A stretch of DNA of 49,646 nt from Candidatus Mediterraneibacter faecipullorum (GTDB lineage Bacteria; Bacillota; Clostridia; Lachnospirales; Lachnospiraceae): NCBI GenBank assembly GCA_019119675.1, contig DWWO01000110.1, positions 1-49,646 on the forward strand. The letters are read 5' to 3'. Below the pieces are notes generated by a model, which worked only from the letters and a program-made list of their open reading frames with translations, ran no database searches and was not told where the DNA came from. The translations under genes were made by a program, and so were the position numbers. Below are positions 24,146-33,697 of the stretch, piece by piece. Each line of letters starts with the position of its first letter. Within the stretch, counting starts at the first letter, position 1.

Positions 24146-26909
24146 ACATAATCCATGCTGTTGTCACATTGATCATAGTAAGTCCCGCAATCAAAAGGAG
24201 AATCCAGGATATGGGCCATGTAAATTTAAAATACGACAATTTCTGTTCCATATAGTATCGGATCATCAGAAGAATACCCATCCCCACAGTCAGCAAAAGT
24301 CCCACAGTGAAGAGACAATAATAACCTCCTTCTGCCTGTATCATGATCCGCTTTTGCTTTTCTGTCATGCCTACGCTTTCCATGATCTTCAGCTCTTTTT
24401 CCCTTGCGAGAATGCCTGTGACCATCACATTAAAATAGTTTGTAAAGCCTGCCAGTAAAAGGACAGCACTGATACTGCCAAGGATCAGCCTGTTTCTCTG
24501 TATCTCAGAAGCCGCCTCAGTCATCAGATCAGACTTGCTGATGCAGAAGATCCCGGCTTCTCCGGTTCCTTCATCAAATGCCGTTTCCGTTATCCGGCTC
24601 CGGCGCTGGTTTTCTTCGGAAATAATCTTCTGTATCGAGGTTTTCACAGAAGGTTCTTTCGCATGATCCACGTTCAGCTCCATGTATAGAGTTTTTTTCT
24701 CTGTGGGAATCCTTTGGAATCCCTTTTCGCTGATCAGGAAATACAGACCTCCTTCTGAACCGTGCCAGGTCTGCCGGATCTCCGGGAAATCTTCCCTTCG
24801 GTTATCAAGATACCCGCATAGAGTAAAGTCCTCTGACTGTTTCATTTGGAAATCCCCTGCTTCTTCCTGTTCTGTCTGTTCCTGAGCTGTCATGTTATTC
24901 CATCGGATCCTGTCTTCCCGCGATATCATTGTCTTAAAATAAACAGGCTCCCCTATACTTTCTTTCACCAGCTTTTCCTGTGCGGCAGACAATGCATGAT
25001 CATGAAGGATCAGAACTCCGGTGCCATTCTCAAGAGAATCCATGTCAACAGGAAGGCTGTTTGTTTCCACATATTTTTTCAGAGATTCAATCTCATCCTC
25101 CTTCAGGATCTGGACCACATCCTGATCCCATCCTTCGATCATTTCATCTTCAGCGTCCTCTGCGAGAAATACCTGATCCAGCGGACGGATTCCTTTTTTA
25201 GAGATCACAGTGTAAAGATAAGCGCCTTCCATGATATAAGACTTGTCCGTATCAACTCCATCTATCTCCATCAGTTCTTTTCTGACCTCCAAAGATATTG
25301 GAGAGAATTCGTCATAATCATTATCATACAGCAGATCAAAACAGTCTCCTTCTGTCAACATGGGATCCTGGCCTGCATCCCGCGTCTGATATTCCTCTCC
25401 ATATCCCTGCTCACGTCGGGAAGTGCTGAACTGACCCGCGATCAGGAAATCCGGACGCTGTTCAATGACATGTACATAGTCGCTTCCAGCTGTAATCACA
25501 ACAGCTCCAAGAAAAGCTTCCAGACCAAGGAAGAGAGAAAGCACGGTCAGAAGGAACTGTTTCCTGTGACCGGAAATATTTCTCCACGCCAGATAACACA
25601 TTTCCCCGGCAGAGGTCCGTTTTCTTTTCGTGAAAACCGGATTTCTTTCCTTGTGAGATTGTTTTTTGCCCTGCGTTCCTGTGTATCCGGTACTTTCCAC
25701 ACAGGACATCCTTACTGTTCTTACGATCACTCCGGATGACGCTGCCAGAAGGATCCCGTCCGTAAAGAGGACGGATAATAAGAGGATGACCGGATGGAAA
25801 AGACAAAACCCTTCAGCGCCTCCTGTTTCTCTGAAATACTGACTGTTCAGGATTGCCGGGATAACTCCCGCCAGCAAAATGGCAGACAAAGCCGCACCGG
25901 CCGCTGTTCCGAGAACGAGGATCCGCCGGATCTGACTGTAGTAGATTTTGGAAAGCTGTCTTTGCGTCGCGCCGATCGTGTTTAAGAGTCCGAGTTTCCG
26001 GATATCCCCTGCCATTGAGATCTGAAGCACATTATGGCACAGGAAGAAGACGCCGCACAAAGTAATAACAGCTCCGAGAACCGCCATGCCATAGCCGCCC
26101 GTCATGCCCGCCACTGCCTGATATCCCGCCGTATCGGTTACCGTGATTTTCTGATACTGATCCTTCATAGGCAGATCTTCATACAGCAGTTCTTCTGTTT
26201 CCTGCCAGCCAAGCCGGTCTGACTGACGGAAGACCAGATCTGCTTCATCATCAGGATGAATGCCCCAGGCCTCCAGCTTTTTCTCTGAAATATAACCCGG
26301 AGCAGCCTCATTACTGTGATCAGTAAACCAGCCGCTCAGGGAAAATGTTTCTTCCGAACTCTGAAAAATTCCGATGGAAACATTGAGAGGGATCTCCATG
26401 CCCTCCTGAGGCCTGGTAATTCCCAGAGCTTTCAGCGCCTTTTCGGAAAGCATGATCTCAGACTCTTTTTCAGGATAACTTCCCCGAATCTTTGTATAGG
26501 CTGGACGAAGCAGATCCTTCCATGCATCCGGATCTGCCCATCTGATCGTACAGACCGTGGTCTTTTCACTCTCAGCACCGGAATCCTTTTCTGCAGCCGT
26601 CGCCGCTCCCACGGTAAAACATCTGCCCGTCTGTTTTATATAATCCAGGGATTTAAGTGATGCATATTGGGACGCAGTTCCGCTTTCCACAACTCCGGAC
26701 GCAGCCGTTCCATTCTCCCGTATCATACTTAACTCTTCCGAACGGATCTTTCCCCGGGAAATACCGAACACCATTGTCAGGGTGATAATGCTCAAAACCA
26801 CCGTCATAAAAAGGATCCGGTTTCTCCCTTTCGCCGATCCGGCAAATGAAACAGCAAGCATACGGATCACATTTCGGTTATCATTGGGAGTGTAGTTTCT
26901 TCTCTTCAT
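24108..26909 (-). CDS. FtsX-type ABC transporter permease
   Basis: 933 residues. Membrane helices near the N-terminus (~30-52), around 270-400 (three), near 450, and three at the C-terminus (~825-920), with a large outside region (~480-810): the double-FtsX plan of bacitracin/lantibiotic-type exporters and MacB relatives. The last dozen residues (KDDGRLPGSRI) come from vanY sequence read in another frame, so the native C-terminus was replaced by the deletion. Start overlaps the ATPase stop (ATGA). Probably efflux of, or signalling by, wall-active peptides together with the two-component genes upstream. Confidence 0.82.
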   Translation of the reverse strand: MKRRNYTPNDNRNVIRMLAVSFAGSAKGRNRILFMTVVLSIITLTMVFGISRGKIRSEELSMIRENGTAASGVVESGTASQYASLKSLDYIKQTGRCFTVGAATAAEKDSGAESEKTTVCTIRWADPDAWKDLLRPAYTKIRGSYPEKESEIMLSEKALKALGITRPQEGMEIPLNVSIGIFQSSEETFSLSGWFTDHSNEAAPGYISEKKLEAWGIHPDDEADLVFRQSDRLGWQETEELLYEDLPMKDQYQKITVTDTAGYQAVAGMTGGYGMAVLGAVITLCGVFFLCHNVLQISMAGDIRKLGLLNTIGATQRQLSKIYYSQIRRILVLGTAAGAALSAILLAGVIPAILNSQYFRETGGAEGFCLFHPVILLLSVLFTDGILLAASSGVIVRTVRMSCVESTGYTGTQGKKQSHKERNPVFTKRKRTSAGEMCYLAWRNISGHRKQFLLTVLSLFLGLEAFLGAVVITAGSDYVHVIEQRPDFLIAGQFSTSRREQGYGEEYQTRDAGQDPMLTEGDCFDLLYDNDYDEFSPISLEVRKELMEIDGVDTDKSYIMEGAYLYTVISKKGIRPLDQVFLAEDAEDEMIEGWDQDVVQILKEDEIESLKKYVETNSLPVDMDSLENGTGVLILHDHALSAAQEKLVKESIGEPVYFKTMISREDRIRWNNMTAQEQTEQEEAGDFQMKQSEDFTLCGYLDNRREDFPEIRQTWHGSEGGLYFLISEKGFQRIPTEKKTLYMELNVDHAKEPSVKTSIQKIISEENQRRSRITETAFDEGTGEAGIFCISKSDLMTEAASEIQRNRLILGSISAVLLLAGFTNYFNVMVTGILAREKELKIMESVGMTEKQKRIMIQAEGGYYCLFTVGLLLTVGMGILLMIRYYMEQKLSYFKFTWPISWILLLIAGLTMINVTTAWIMCKDDGRLPGSRI

Positions 26910-27604
26910 ACCTGCACCTCCTGCGTGAAACCCGCGGCAGTGTCACAGATCCGTCCGTCTGACATCCGGATGATCCGGTCAGCCATCTGGGCTACTTCCT
27001 CCTGATGGGTGACAACGATTACTGTCTGGTGGAATCGAAAGGCGCAGGATCTCAGAAGACCTGTTACTTCCATTCCGATAACGGAGTCCAGATTCCCTGT
27101 GGGTTCATCTGCCAGCAGGACAGCCGGTTTCGTCAGCATCGCTCTTGCGATCGCGGTTCTCTGCTGCTGACCGCCGGAAAGAGTGCCGGGGAGCCTGTCT
27201 AACTTATCTGCCAGACCGAGAAGCTCCGTGATCTCTTCAAAAAATGGTTCATCTATGCACTGTCCGTCCAACCTGAGCGGAAGAACAATGTTTTCATAGA
27301 CACTGAGAGACGGGATCAGATTATACTGTTGAAATACAAACCCGATATTCCGTCTCCGGAATACTGTACGTTCCTCCCTGTCCAGATCTTTCAGGCTGAT
27401 CCCACGGATCCAGACTCCGCCGAAATCGGGTACATCCAGCCCACCCAGCATATTCAGCAGAGTGGTCTTTCCACTGCCCGAGGTTCCGACTACTGCGAGA
27501 AATTCACCTTCCTCTGCTGTCAGTGACACACCGTCCAAAGCGCGGACTTCATAGGTGTCAGTGACATAATATTTCTTCAGATTTACTGCATTTACCATAT
27601 CCAT
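26906..27604 (-). CDS. ABC transporter ATP-binding protein (MacB/BceA-type)
   Basis: 232 residues. Walker A GTSGSGKTT, Q-loop FQQYNLIPSLSVYENI, signature LSGGQQQRTAIARAM, Walker B LLADEPTGNLD and switch His in VVTHQEE: all intact. Powers the FtsX-type permease encoded next. The start follows AGGAG. A 79-base gap separates it from the kinase gene upstream and holds TTTACTGTTTACAC, which might be a regulator site. Confidence 0.93.
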   Translation of the reverse strand: MDMVNAVNLKKYYVTDTYEVRALDGVSLTAEEGEFLAVVGTSGSGKTTLLNMLGGLDVPDFGGVWIRGISLKDLDREERTVFRRRNIGFVFQQYNLIPSLSVYENIVLPLRLDGQCIDEPFFEEITELLGLADKLDRLPGTLSGGQQQRTAIARAMLTKPAVLLADEPTGNLDSVIGMEVTGLLRSCAFRFHQTVIVVTHQEEVAQMADRIIRMSDGRICDTAAGFTQEVQV

Positions 27605-27683
27605 ATCTAAATCTCCTATAGCTGTTTTTCTTTAGTGTAAACAGTAAATCTTACAAATTCCTGACAGCCTTCGCAAAGCAGCC

Positions 27684-28637
27684 TCATACAGGAAGATTCA
27701 TTTCGAGCAGAAGTCCGGGATTCATTCTCTTTGAGATCATAAAACCGCCGTGGAGATTTATGATCTCTCTTGCAAGGTAAAGCCCGATCCCGAACCCTTC
27801 CTGCCCTGTCACACGCCTGCCTCTGTAAAATCTGCGGAAGATCTGGTTTTCTTCCCCCGCATCTATACCGATCCCGTAATCCCGCACCTGAAGTTTCAGA
27901 TACATTTCATTCTGCTTCAGAGAAACTTCTACCGTGCCGCCTGATTCACTGTATTTCATTGCGTTGTCAAGGACATTGAAGACCGCCTCCCCCAGCCAGT
28001 TGGAATCGTGAATACAGACGGCCTGTTCCGGCATGGTAATATGGAACCGGATTTGTTTTTTCTCCGCTCTGTTCTGGATTTGCCCAAATGTGTTCTGGAT
28101 CGTCTTCAGCAGATCCCTCTCATTTTTACGGATCTGGATGATATGTTGTTCCAGACGAGCCATCTTTACGAAGCTGTCTACCAGAAAATGTAGTTTTCTC
28201 TCACTTTCCTCCAGAGCCGTTACATACTGCAAACTGATCTCTGCATTACTTTCCTGTTCTCCTTCTCTTGTCTTCGGCTCAGTTATTTCTGCCATATCCT
28301 TTAGGAAACCGGTGTAACTTTCAATATTGGTCAGAGGTGTCCGCATCTGGTGTGCGATTTCCGAGATCAGTTTCTGGATTTCATCCCTGCTCTTCTCCGC
28401 CTCTTTTCTTCTGCCATCCAGCATCTCCTGTATACGCACAAGCTGATTTTCTATCCTCGCAAGCAATAACTCATCGCCCGGAGCAGTAGTACGGAGCTTT
28501 CGGCCTGCCAGAATATCCTCCGTCATCGCCGCCGCTTTCTCCAGCTCTTCCATACGAAGTTTTCTCTGACGGATATATATGATACTTCCGCCTGCTGCAA
28601 TTCCGATCATGAAAGCAATCCATGCTGCAATATCCAT
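27684..28637 (-). CDS. sensor histidine kinase
   Basis: 317 residues from the ATG behind ATGGGGGAA, four bases after the regulator stop. One N-terminal membrane helix (~4-22) and no extracellular sensing domain, as in kinases that sense through their ABC exporter. H-box SEIAHQMRTPLTNIESY, N-box NVLDNAMKYSE, then GIGIDAGEE and GFGIGLYLAREI. Partner of the regulator just upstream; the likely output is the exporter downstream. Confidence 0.92.
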   Translation of the reverse strand: MDIAAWIAFMIGIAAGGSIIYIRQRKLRMEELEKAAAMTEDILAGRKLRTTAPGDELLLARIENQLVRIQEMLDGRRKEAEKSRDEIQKLISEIAHQMRTPLTNIESYTGFLKDMAEITEPKTREGEQESNAEISLQYVTALEESERKLHFLVDSFVKMARLEQHIIQIRKNERDLLKTIQNTFGQIQNRAEKKQIRFHITMPEQAVCIHDSNWLGEAVFNVLDNAMKYSESGGTVEVSLKQNEMYLKLQVRDYGIGIDAGEENQIFRRFYRGRRVTGQEGFGIGLYLAREIINLHGGFMISKRMNPGLLLEMNLPV

Positions 28638-28641
28638 CGTT

Positions 28642-29295
28642 TTATTCCCCCATTCGGTAGCCCAGGCCGAAAACATTTCTGATATGTGACTGCTCACGTC
28701 CCAGCTTTTTCTTCAGCCGGCTGATCGTAACGCTTAATGTATTTTCCTCCACAAACTCTCCGTCAATACCCCAGATCCGGTCCAGAATGTTCTCCTTTGT
28801 CAACACCTGATCCTGATTAGCCATAAAAAGCTCGAGCAATTGATATTCCTTCGCTGTCAAAGAGATTTCTTCATCGTCAGAAAATACCTGCTTTTTCTCC
28901 GGATATAGGGTGATGTCTCCGCAGGTAAGGACAGAGCCCTCTCTATTTCTCTTAAGCACCACTTCGATTCGTTTCAAAAGCACCTTCATTGAAAAGGGCT
29001 TTACCACATAATCATCCGCCCCGGTGTCAAAAGCCGCCAGCATATCTTGTTCCTCATCTCTGGCGGTCAGAAAAATCGCCGGTACATCTTTTTCGGCTTT
29101 TAGTTCCCGATATAATTTCAATCCATTTCCGTCCGGAAGTCCGATGTCGATCAGGAACAAATCGATGCGGTCAACAGACAGAGCCAGTGCCTCCTCCCGG
29201 GAATGCGCGCAGGTTGTGTCATATCCCTTGTCTGTCAGCATTTTGTTCAGCGCCTGATTTAAAAGGCGGTCATCTTCTATAATTCCTATCATCAT
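28642..29295 (-). CDS. OmpR-family response regulator
   Basis: 217 residues. Receiver domain with acidic pocket IEDDRL, phospho-acceptor Asp in LFLIDIGLPDG, Thr in FLTARDE and Lys in VKPFSMKVL. The C-terminal winged helix has LTAKEYQLLELFMANQ and ENTLSVTISRLKKKLG. First gene of the regulator-kinase-ATPase-permease transcript; a TATAAT lies near 29333-29338 without a clear -35. Confidence 0.93.
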   Translation of the reverse strand: MMIGIIEDDRLLNQALNKMLTDKGYDTTCAHSREEALALSVDRIDLFLIDIGLPDGNGLKLYRELKAEKDVPAIFLTARDEEQDMLAAFDTGADDYVVKPFSMKVLLKRIEVVLKRNREGSVLTCGDITLYPEKKQVFSDDEEISLTAKEYQLLELFMANQDQVLTKENILDRIWGIDGEFVEENTLSVTISRLKKKLGREQSHIRNVFGLGYRMGE

Positions 29296-29386
29296 AATTT
29301 CAAATTCCTCACTCCGGTCACTTATAAATCTGATTATACTTCTATTAATAAAATAACCACTTTTTTACTCTTCGTTTTGATAAAAC

Positions 29387-29430
29387 AAAAGCCTTGAAAA
29401 CAGCAATTTTACGCTGCTTCCAAGGCTTTT
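29387..29430 (-). terminator. terminator after tRNA-Trp
   Basis: AAAAGCCTTG/CAAGGCTTTT, 10 bp, with an inner GCAGC/GCTG pair, followed by TGTTTTATC on the minus strand. Confidence 0.85.
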
Positions 29431-29436
29431 CAATAG

Positions 29437-29507
29437 CAGGGGATGAGAGAATCGAACTCCCACCAAAGGTTTTGGAGACCCCTATCATACCATTTGACCA
29501 ATCCCCT
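29437..29507 (-). tRNA. tRNA-Trp (CCA anticodon)
   Basis: 71 bases. Acceptor AGGGGAT/ATCCCCT, D-arm GTCA/TGAT, anticodon loop CTCCAAA (anticodon CCA at 29475-29473), T-arm GGGAG-TTCGATT-CTCTC, discriminator G. The 3' CCA is not encoded. It has its own promoter and terminator. Confidence 0.95.
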
Positions 29508-29541
29508 GTATCGTGGCCCGCTCTCCGCAAGCCACTTGTAT

Positions 29542-29570
29542 AGTATACTGTGAGAAATATCATTTGTCAA
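29542..29570 (-). promoter_or_regulatory. promoter of tRNA-Trp
   Basis: TTGACA, 17 bases, TATACT on the minus strand, about 35 bases before the tRNA. Confidence 0.85.
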
Positions 29571-29622
29571 GAATTTTTCTTTCTTTTTGAGTATAAAAAT
29601 AATCCCTTTTCTGGAATTATAT

Positions 29623-29955
29623 TTATTCGATATTTTTTAGTATCCTTCGAATAGTCTCTTCATCTTCTTCCAGCTCATCAGCGATTTCTTCAATTGCTTT
29701 GCCTTTGGCAAGCTTCTTCTTTACCTGCTGACTAAGATGTTTTTCTATTCCTTTTTCAATCCCGAGTTCTTCCACATAATCGCTCAGATTGCACATTTGG
29801 TTCAACTCCTCTCCCATATCATTTTCCATCGGTATGTCAAATTCATGTTCCAACTGATATATCTTCACCCCGGTTTCAAGTCTCGGAGATAAAAGTATGC
29901 CGAACATATAGCGATGAGCCTGCGGATGAATCGCATTCACCTGCAGGCTGCCCAA
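29623..29955 (-). pseudogene. C-terminal remnant of a PD-(D/E)XK (Rpn-type) transposase/nuclease
   Basis: About 110 codons matching only the end of these proteins: FGILLSPRLETGVKIYQLEH, MGEELNQMCNLSDY, the GIEKGIEKH run and a charged C-terminus. The nuclease core is missing and the frame begins at a poor TTG without a ribosome site, so I call it a decayed copy. It lies between tRNA-Trp and deoB, a usual place for insertion debris. Confidence 0.75.
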
Positions 29956-30018
29956 ACTTTATCAAAACTCTGTAATTTATAAATCCGATTTTTTCAAAAT
30001 TGCTTTCTTCCACACGGA

Positions 30019-31209
30019 CTACCTCAGTTTCTCCATCAGCGATTCCCCGATCGTTCCCTCCGGCATCTTCACGCCGAAGTTATCCGCTACTGTCGCGCCG
30101 ATCACAGCGAATGTATCCGTCTCCGGGAGTTCACCGTTTCCGCTCATAGACGGGGAATATGCGAGGAACGGCACTTTTTCTCTTGTGTGGTCAGTGCCTG
30201 TATAGGTCGGATCATTCCCGTGGTCTGCCGTGATGATCAGCAGGTCATCGTCTTTCAGAAGCGGCAGGAGATTCCCGAGATTTACATCGAACTTCTCGAT
30301 TTCTTCCGCATAGCCCTGGGGATTTCTTCTGTGTCCCCACAGCGCATCGAAGTCTACCAGATTGACAAAGCACAGACCGTGGAAATCTTTCTGTGCCAGC
30401 TCAATCGTCTGCTCCATCCCGTGGACAGAACTTTTGGACTTATACGCCCCGGTGATGCCCTCGCCGTCGAAGATATCCCGGATCTTTCCTACTGAGATCA
30501 CGTCCAGCCCGGCGTCCTGCAGAGCGTTGAGAGTGGTCTTTCCAAAGGGCTTCAGGGCGTAGTCGTGACGGTTGCTTGTACGCTTAAACCCGCCTTTTTT
30601 CTTTCCCACATAAGGGCGGGCGATGACGCGTCCCACACGCCATTCATCTTTCATAGTGATCTCTCTTGCAATCTCACAGCAGCGGTACAGTTCATCCAGA
30701 CCGAACGTCTCTTCATTTCCGCAGATCTGCAGGACAGAATCTGCCGACGTATAGACGATCATATGCCCTGTAGCGATCTCCTCCTCGCCGAGTTCATCTA
30801 AGATTTCTGTTCCGCTGGCACTCTTGTTTCCGATCACTTTATGTCCTGTCCTCTTCTCCAGCTCCGCGATCAGCTCCGGCGGGAACCCGTGCTCTGTAAA
30901 TGTCTTAAACGGCTTTGTGACTTCAAGCCCCATCATTTCCCAGTGTCCTGTCATTGTATCCTTGCCCCGGCTCTTCTCGTTCAGCTTTGCGTAATACCCA
31001 AGGCTCTTCTCCACCGGCTCTACCTGTTTTAAAGGCGTCAGGTTCGCCATGCCCATTTTCTGAAGATTAGGCATGTAGAAACTGTCCACCGACTGTGAGA
31101 TATGCGCCAGTGTATTAACGCCCACATCCCCGAATTCCGGGGAATCCGACATAGCTCCCACGCCGAGGGAATCCATGACAATGACAAATATTCTCTTATA
31201 TTTCTCCAT
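30019..31209 (-). CDS. deoB: phosphopentomutase
   Basis: Interconverts ribose/deoxyribose 1- and 5-phosphates in nucleoside salvage. 396 residues of the alkaline-phosphatase-like superfamily: [20 protein letters not shown] at the N-terminus (metal Asp), [14 protein letters not shown] with the phosphorylated Thr, and C-terminal metal ligands in [22 protein letters not shown] and [10 protein letters not shown]. Start behind AAGGAAGG. No phosphorylase gene next to it. Confidence 0.97.
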   Translation of the reverse strand: MEKYKRIFVIVMDSLGVGAMSDSPEFGDVGVNTLAHISQSVDSFYMPNLQKMGMANLTPLKQVEPVEKSLGYYAKLNEKSRGKDTMTGHWEMMGLEVTKPFKTFTEHGFPPELIAELEKRTGHKVIGNKSASGTEILDELGEEEIATGHMIVYTSADSVLQICGNEETFGLDELYRCCEIAREITMKDEWRVGRVIARPYVGKKKGGFKRTSNRHDYALKPFGKTTLNALQDAGLDVISVGKIRDIFDGEGITGAYKSKSSVHGMEQTIELAQKDFHGLCFVNLVDFDALWGHRRNPQGYAEEIEKFDVNLGNLLPLLKDDDLLIITADHGNDPTYTGTDHTREKVPFLAYSPSMSGNGELPETDTFAVIGATVADNFGVKMPEGTIGESLMEKLR

Positions 31210-31297
31210 ACTCAGCCCTTCCTTTTCGAGATTTCTTTCCCTCTATACTTATTATTCTATCACTCTTCCCAGAATATAGAAATGTCTCCTCACATAA

Positions 31298-32269
31298 TCA
31301 GGGCTTACAAATCCCGCACGGTTCATATCCTTCCTCAATCAGTTCATCCCGTGTGCCCGTGATCTCTCTTTTATTTTTCTCTTTGATATCGTCCACGCTG
31401 GAACAGTCCGGCGCATGAAATTTGTCTGTATTCTCATTTATTATATAGGTGTGTTCCTCTGACTGCGATTTGTTTTCCTGAGATGGAGAATCACTGCCCT
31501 GCACCGATTGTCCGTTTTCGGATTCTGAGCTCTCCCAGTTCTCTCCTGTGGCGTAATTGATCGTAATCTGCGGCTGTACATTATATACATATACATTGAA
31601 ACAGATTCCGGCCCCGTCGTCCTCTACCGACTCAGCCTCCATCTGTACGCCCGAAGCGACCAGATCCTCTCCCTCGAAAATGGGCGTCACCCGGTATAAC
31701 ACATGATTGTCCGTCTCATGGATATAATCGGCAATCATATTTTCAAAAGGCAGCATTCCTTCCGTGTTCATATAGCGGGTTCCTGTAATGAGATTTTCCT
31801 CATTGGCATTCTCTCCGGTGAGCTGGAATCCGATCAGGTGGCAGCGGTTGTACACATATCCGCCGTCTACATTGTCGTACTTTTCATTCTCCCAGCCGGT
31901 GGGCTCTACGCTGCTGATGCTCTCCCGTTCTTCCGTGGGCATGGTCTCTTCTCCCACGCATGCCTCCGCTTCGCCGCATCTTCCCATCTCATCCAGTTCA
32001 CTGTACTCTTCAAATGGCACTGTCGTAAGTTCGTAGTCCTCGAACTCCGGCTGGTTGTCATTGATCTCCACATACGGCTCCCCGCTGTACTCCGGCACTT
32101 CTTCCACTGTGTCAGCAGTCTGCACTGAGGAACTGCTGTCTGAACTATTGTCGGCGGTATTACCACTGTACGCGGTGTCCACGTCCGGGCTGCCGCAGGC
32201 TGCAAGCAAAAAGGCAAGCAGCAGAGAGCACCATATCGCTCTTATCTTTTTCCCTGTTTTCATCTTCAC
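31298..32269 (-). CDS. secreted lipoprotein DNA/RNA non-specific endonuclease
   Basis: 323 residues from a GTG seven bases after AAGGAG. Signal peptide with lipobox LLAAC (mature Cys near residue 23), then a Ser/Asp-rich linker. The nuclease domain (~90-240) is EndA-like: YNRCHLIGFQLTGENANEEN, in which the usual RGH is RCH and His is the general base, then LITGTRYMNTEGM and VLYRVTPIF. The C-terminus (~270-323) is an Ada-like zinc domain: NENTDKFHAPDCSSV ... CGICKP. Likely degrades extracellular nucleic acid for nutrition or defence. The upstream 5' region holds only the small-gene terminator. Confidence 0.85.
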   Translation of the reverse strand: MKMKTGKKIRAIWCSLLLAFLLAACGSPDVDTAYSGNTADNSSDSSSSVQTADTVEEVPEYSGEPYVEINDNQPEFEDYELTTVPFEEYSELDEMGRCGEAEACVGEETMPTEERESISSVEPTGWENEKYDNVDGGYVYNRCHLIGFQLTGENANEENLITGTRYMNTEGMLPFENMIADYIHETDNHVLYRVTPIFEGEDLVASGVQMEAESVEDDGAGICFNVYVYNVQPQITINYATGENWESSESENGQSVQGSDSPSQENKSQSEEHTYIINENTDKFHAPDCSSVDDIKEKNKREITGTRDELIEEGYEPCGICKP

Positions 32270-32533
32270 ATTCCAACTCCTTATTTCGCTTTTAACGCTT
32301 TTCCACACACACCAAACAGTATAATCGTTATCCTTCTTAATTCTGCCATCTTTCCGTATGCTGACATAAGAATATATTTGCCATACAGATACACCACGCT
32401 CACTGTAAATTTCCTTTTCATCATGCATGCGCTGATAAAAATCAAAAGACATTGTAATTTTTGTCTGTTTTTCATTATTTCAACAAAATCATACATCTGT
32501 TTCAACTGCATTTCAACAGAAAAACAGATCATA

Positions 32534-32575
32534 GAAAAAACAATGCCGCACCGGTATTTTCTCACCCGATGCGGC
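32534..32575 (-). terminator. terminator of the 54-codon gene
   Basis: GCCGCATCGG/CCGGTGCGGC (10 bp, one G-U, 11-base loop) followed by ATTGTTTTTTC on the minus strand. Together with the nuclease leader it accounts for the 335-base gap at 32270-32604. Confidence 0.85.
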
Positions 32576-32604
32576 TCTGGTTTCCATTATTTATTCTTGT
32601 TCGT

Positions 32605-32769
32605 TTATCTTCCATTCCGGAAATCCCTGCTTTTTCTCTCCGGCTGCCTCACCGGTACTCTTACCGGCACCGGCTCCGGGATCAGTCCGGGAATCAGCCC
32701 GTTTAAGACTTCTTTCACTTTCTTACCGATACCACTGTTAACCAATCTATAATAATATTCCAAAGACAT
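32605..32769 (-). CDS. small protein of unknown function, 54 residues
   Basis: It has promoter (32831-32859), a perfect AGGAGG eight bases before the ATG, and a strong terminator, so it is probably expressed. It begins MSLEYYYRLVNSGIGKKVKE, then a short Ile/Pro/Val repeat (LIPGLIPEPVPVRVPV) and a basic tail ending RDFRNGR. No signal peptide or membrane helix. No family is recognised. It lies between an HTH-Uma2 gene and a secreted nuclease on the same strand. Confidence 0.7.
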   Translation of the reverse strand: MSLEYYYRLVNSGIGKKVKEVLNGLIPGLIPEPVPVRVPVRQPERKSRDFRNGR

Positions 32770-32830
32770 AAACCATACCTCCTGCGAATGAATCACCAAA
32801 ATGAAAATGTCTGTTTTATGTTACGTTTGC

Positions 32831-32859
32831 ATTTTAACAGAAGAATCTGGTTTTGTCAG
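32831..32859 (-). promoter_or_regulatory. promoter of the 54-codon gene
   Basis: CTGACA, 17 bases, TAAAAT on the minus strand, giving a leader of about 55 bases. Confidence 0.7.
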
Positions 32860-32911
32860 TGACTTTATCACTTATTTTAGAATTGTTTATACTTCTTTCA
32901 TTTTATTATCC

Positions 32912-33697
32912 CTATTCTTTCGCCCTCTCATAGAGAAATTTCACATGATCGTATACTTCCGAGAAGTCGATCTCCAGCTCCCCGTTCCAGATTCCGACCG
33001 GAACCTTTGCATCAAAGCCGTAGATCACCGGATATTCATCATGCTCAAAATCATATACGATAACCTTCTTTTTCGTGGGATCGATCATCCAGTATTCCCG
33101 CACGCCCGCGTTCAGATATTTATTCAGCTTGATCACGGAATCTTTCTTCTTCGTCGATTTTGACAGTATCTCAATGATAAAATCCGGGGCACCGTACACA
33201 CACCGGTTGATAATCTTGTCCCTGTCGCACACGATGAGCACATCCGGCTCTACCATCGTTTTTTCATCACAGTCAAGCTGCACATCCATTGGCGCGATCA
33301 TCGGCATACATTTCCCGCCATTATTCAGCACGTGCTGAAGCAGCCTGCTGTATATGTAGCCACCGATGAGCTGATGGGCGGACGTCGGGGAGGACATGTA
33401 GTAGATCACGCCGTCAATCAGCTCCAGACGCACATCGTCCGGGAACTGATAGTAATCCTCCAGTGTGTATTCTCCCTGCTTCTTTACATTATACGGTCTG
33501 GCTGACTCTCTCACTGCCACAGGCTGCTCCTCACCCAGCACACTCTCCAGAGCCATGATCGTATCATATCTGGGCGTCAGCGTGATCCCGCCGAGTACTT
33601 TCTGAACCGTTCCCACCGGCAGGCCTGACCGCTCCGCTATCTGTGCATAAGTAAGGCCGAGCTCCTTCTTTCTCTCCTGCATCTCCCTGATCGTCAT
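32912..33697 (-). CDS. HTH domain fused to Uma2-family (DUF820) nuclease
   Basis: 261 residues. Residues ~1-55 are a Cro/C1-type helix-turn-helix (LTYAQIAERSGLPVGTVQKV). Residues ~75-250 are the Uma2 PD-(D/E)XK domain: LEDYYQFPDDVRLELIDGVI, MVEPDVLIVCD, PDFIIEILSKST with the catalytic Glu, and the Lys/Tyr of KLNKYLNAGVREYWMID. Start behind AAAGGAG. Uma2 proteins are abundant and of unclear role; the fused HTH suggests sequence-directed DNA binding, which is inference. Confidence 0.82.
   Translation of the reverse strand: MTIREMQERKKELGLTYAQIAERSGLPVGTVQKVLGGITLTPRYDTIMALESVLGEEQPVAVRESARPYNVKKQGEYTLEDYYQFPDDVRLELIDGVIYYMSSPTSAHQLIGGYIYSRLLQHVLNNGGKCMPMIAPMDVQLDCDEKTMVEPDVLIVCDRDKIINRCVYGAPDFIIEILSKSTKKKDSVIKLNKYLNAGVREYWMIDPTKKKVIVYDFEHDEYPVIYGFDAKVPVGIWNGELEIDFSEVYDHVKFLYERAKE

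Noticed and set aside
24846-25739. 297-codon plus-strand frame inside the permease gene
   Set aside because: Antisense to the FtsX-type permease, no ribosome site.
32378-32752. 124-codon plus-strand frame
   Set aside because: Antisense to the 54-codon gene and its terminator; Cys/Phe-rich shadow composition.
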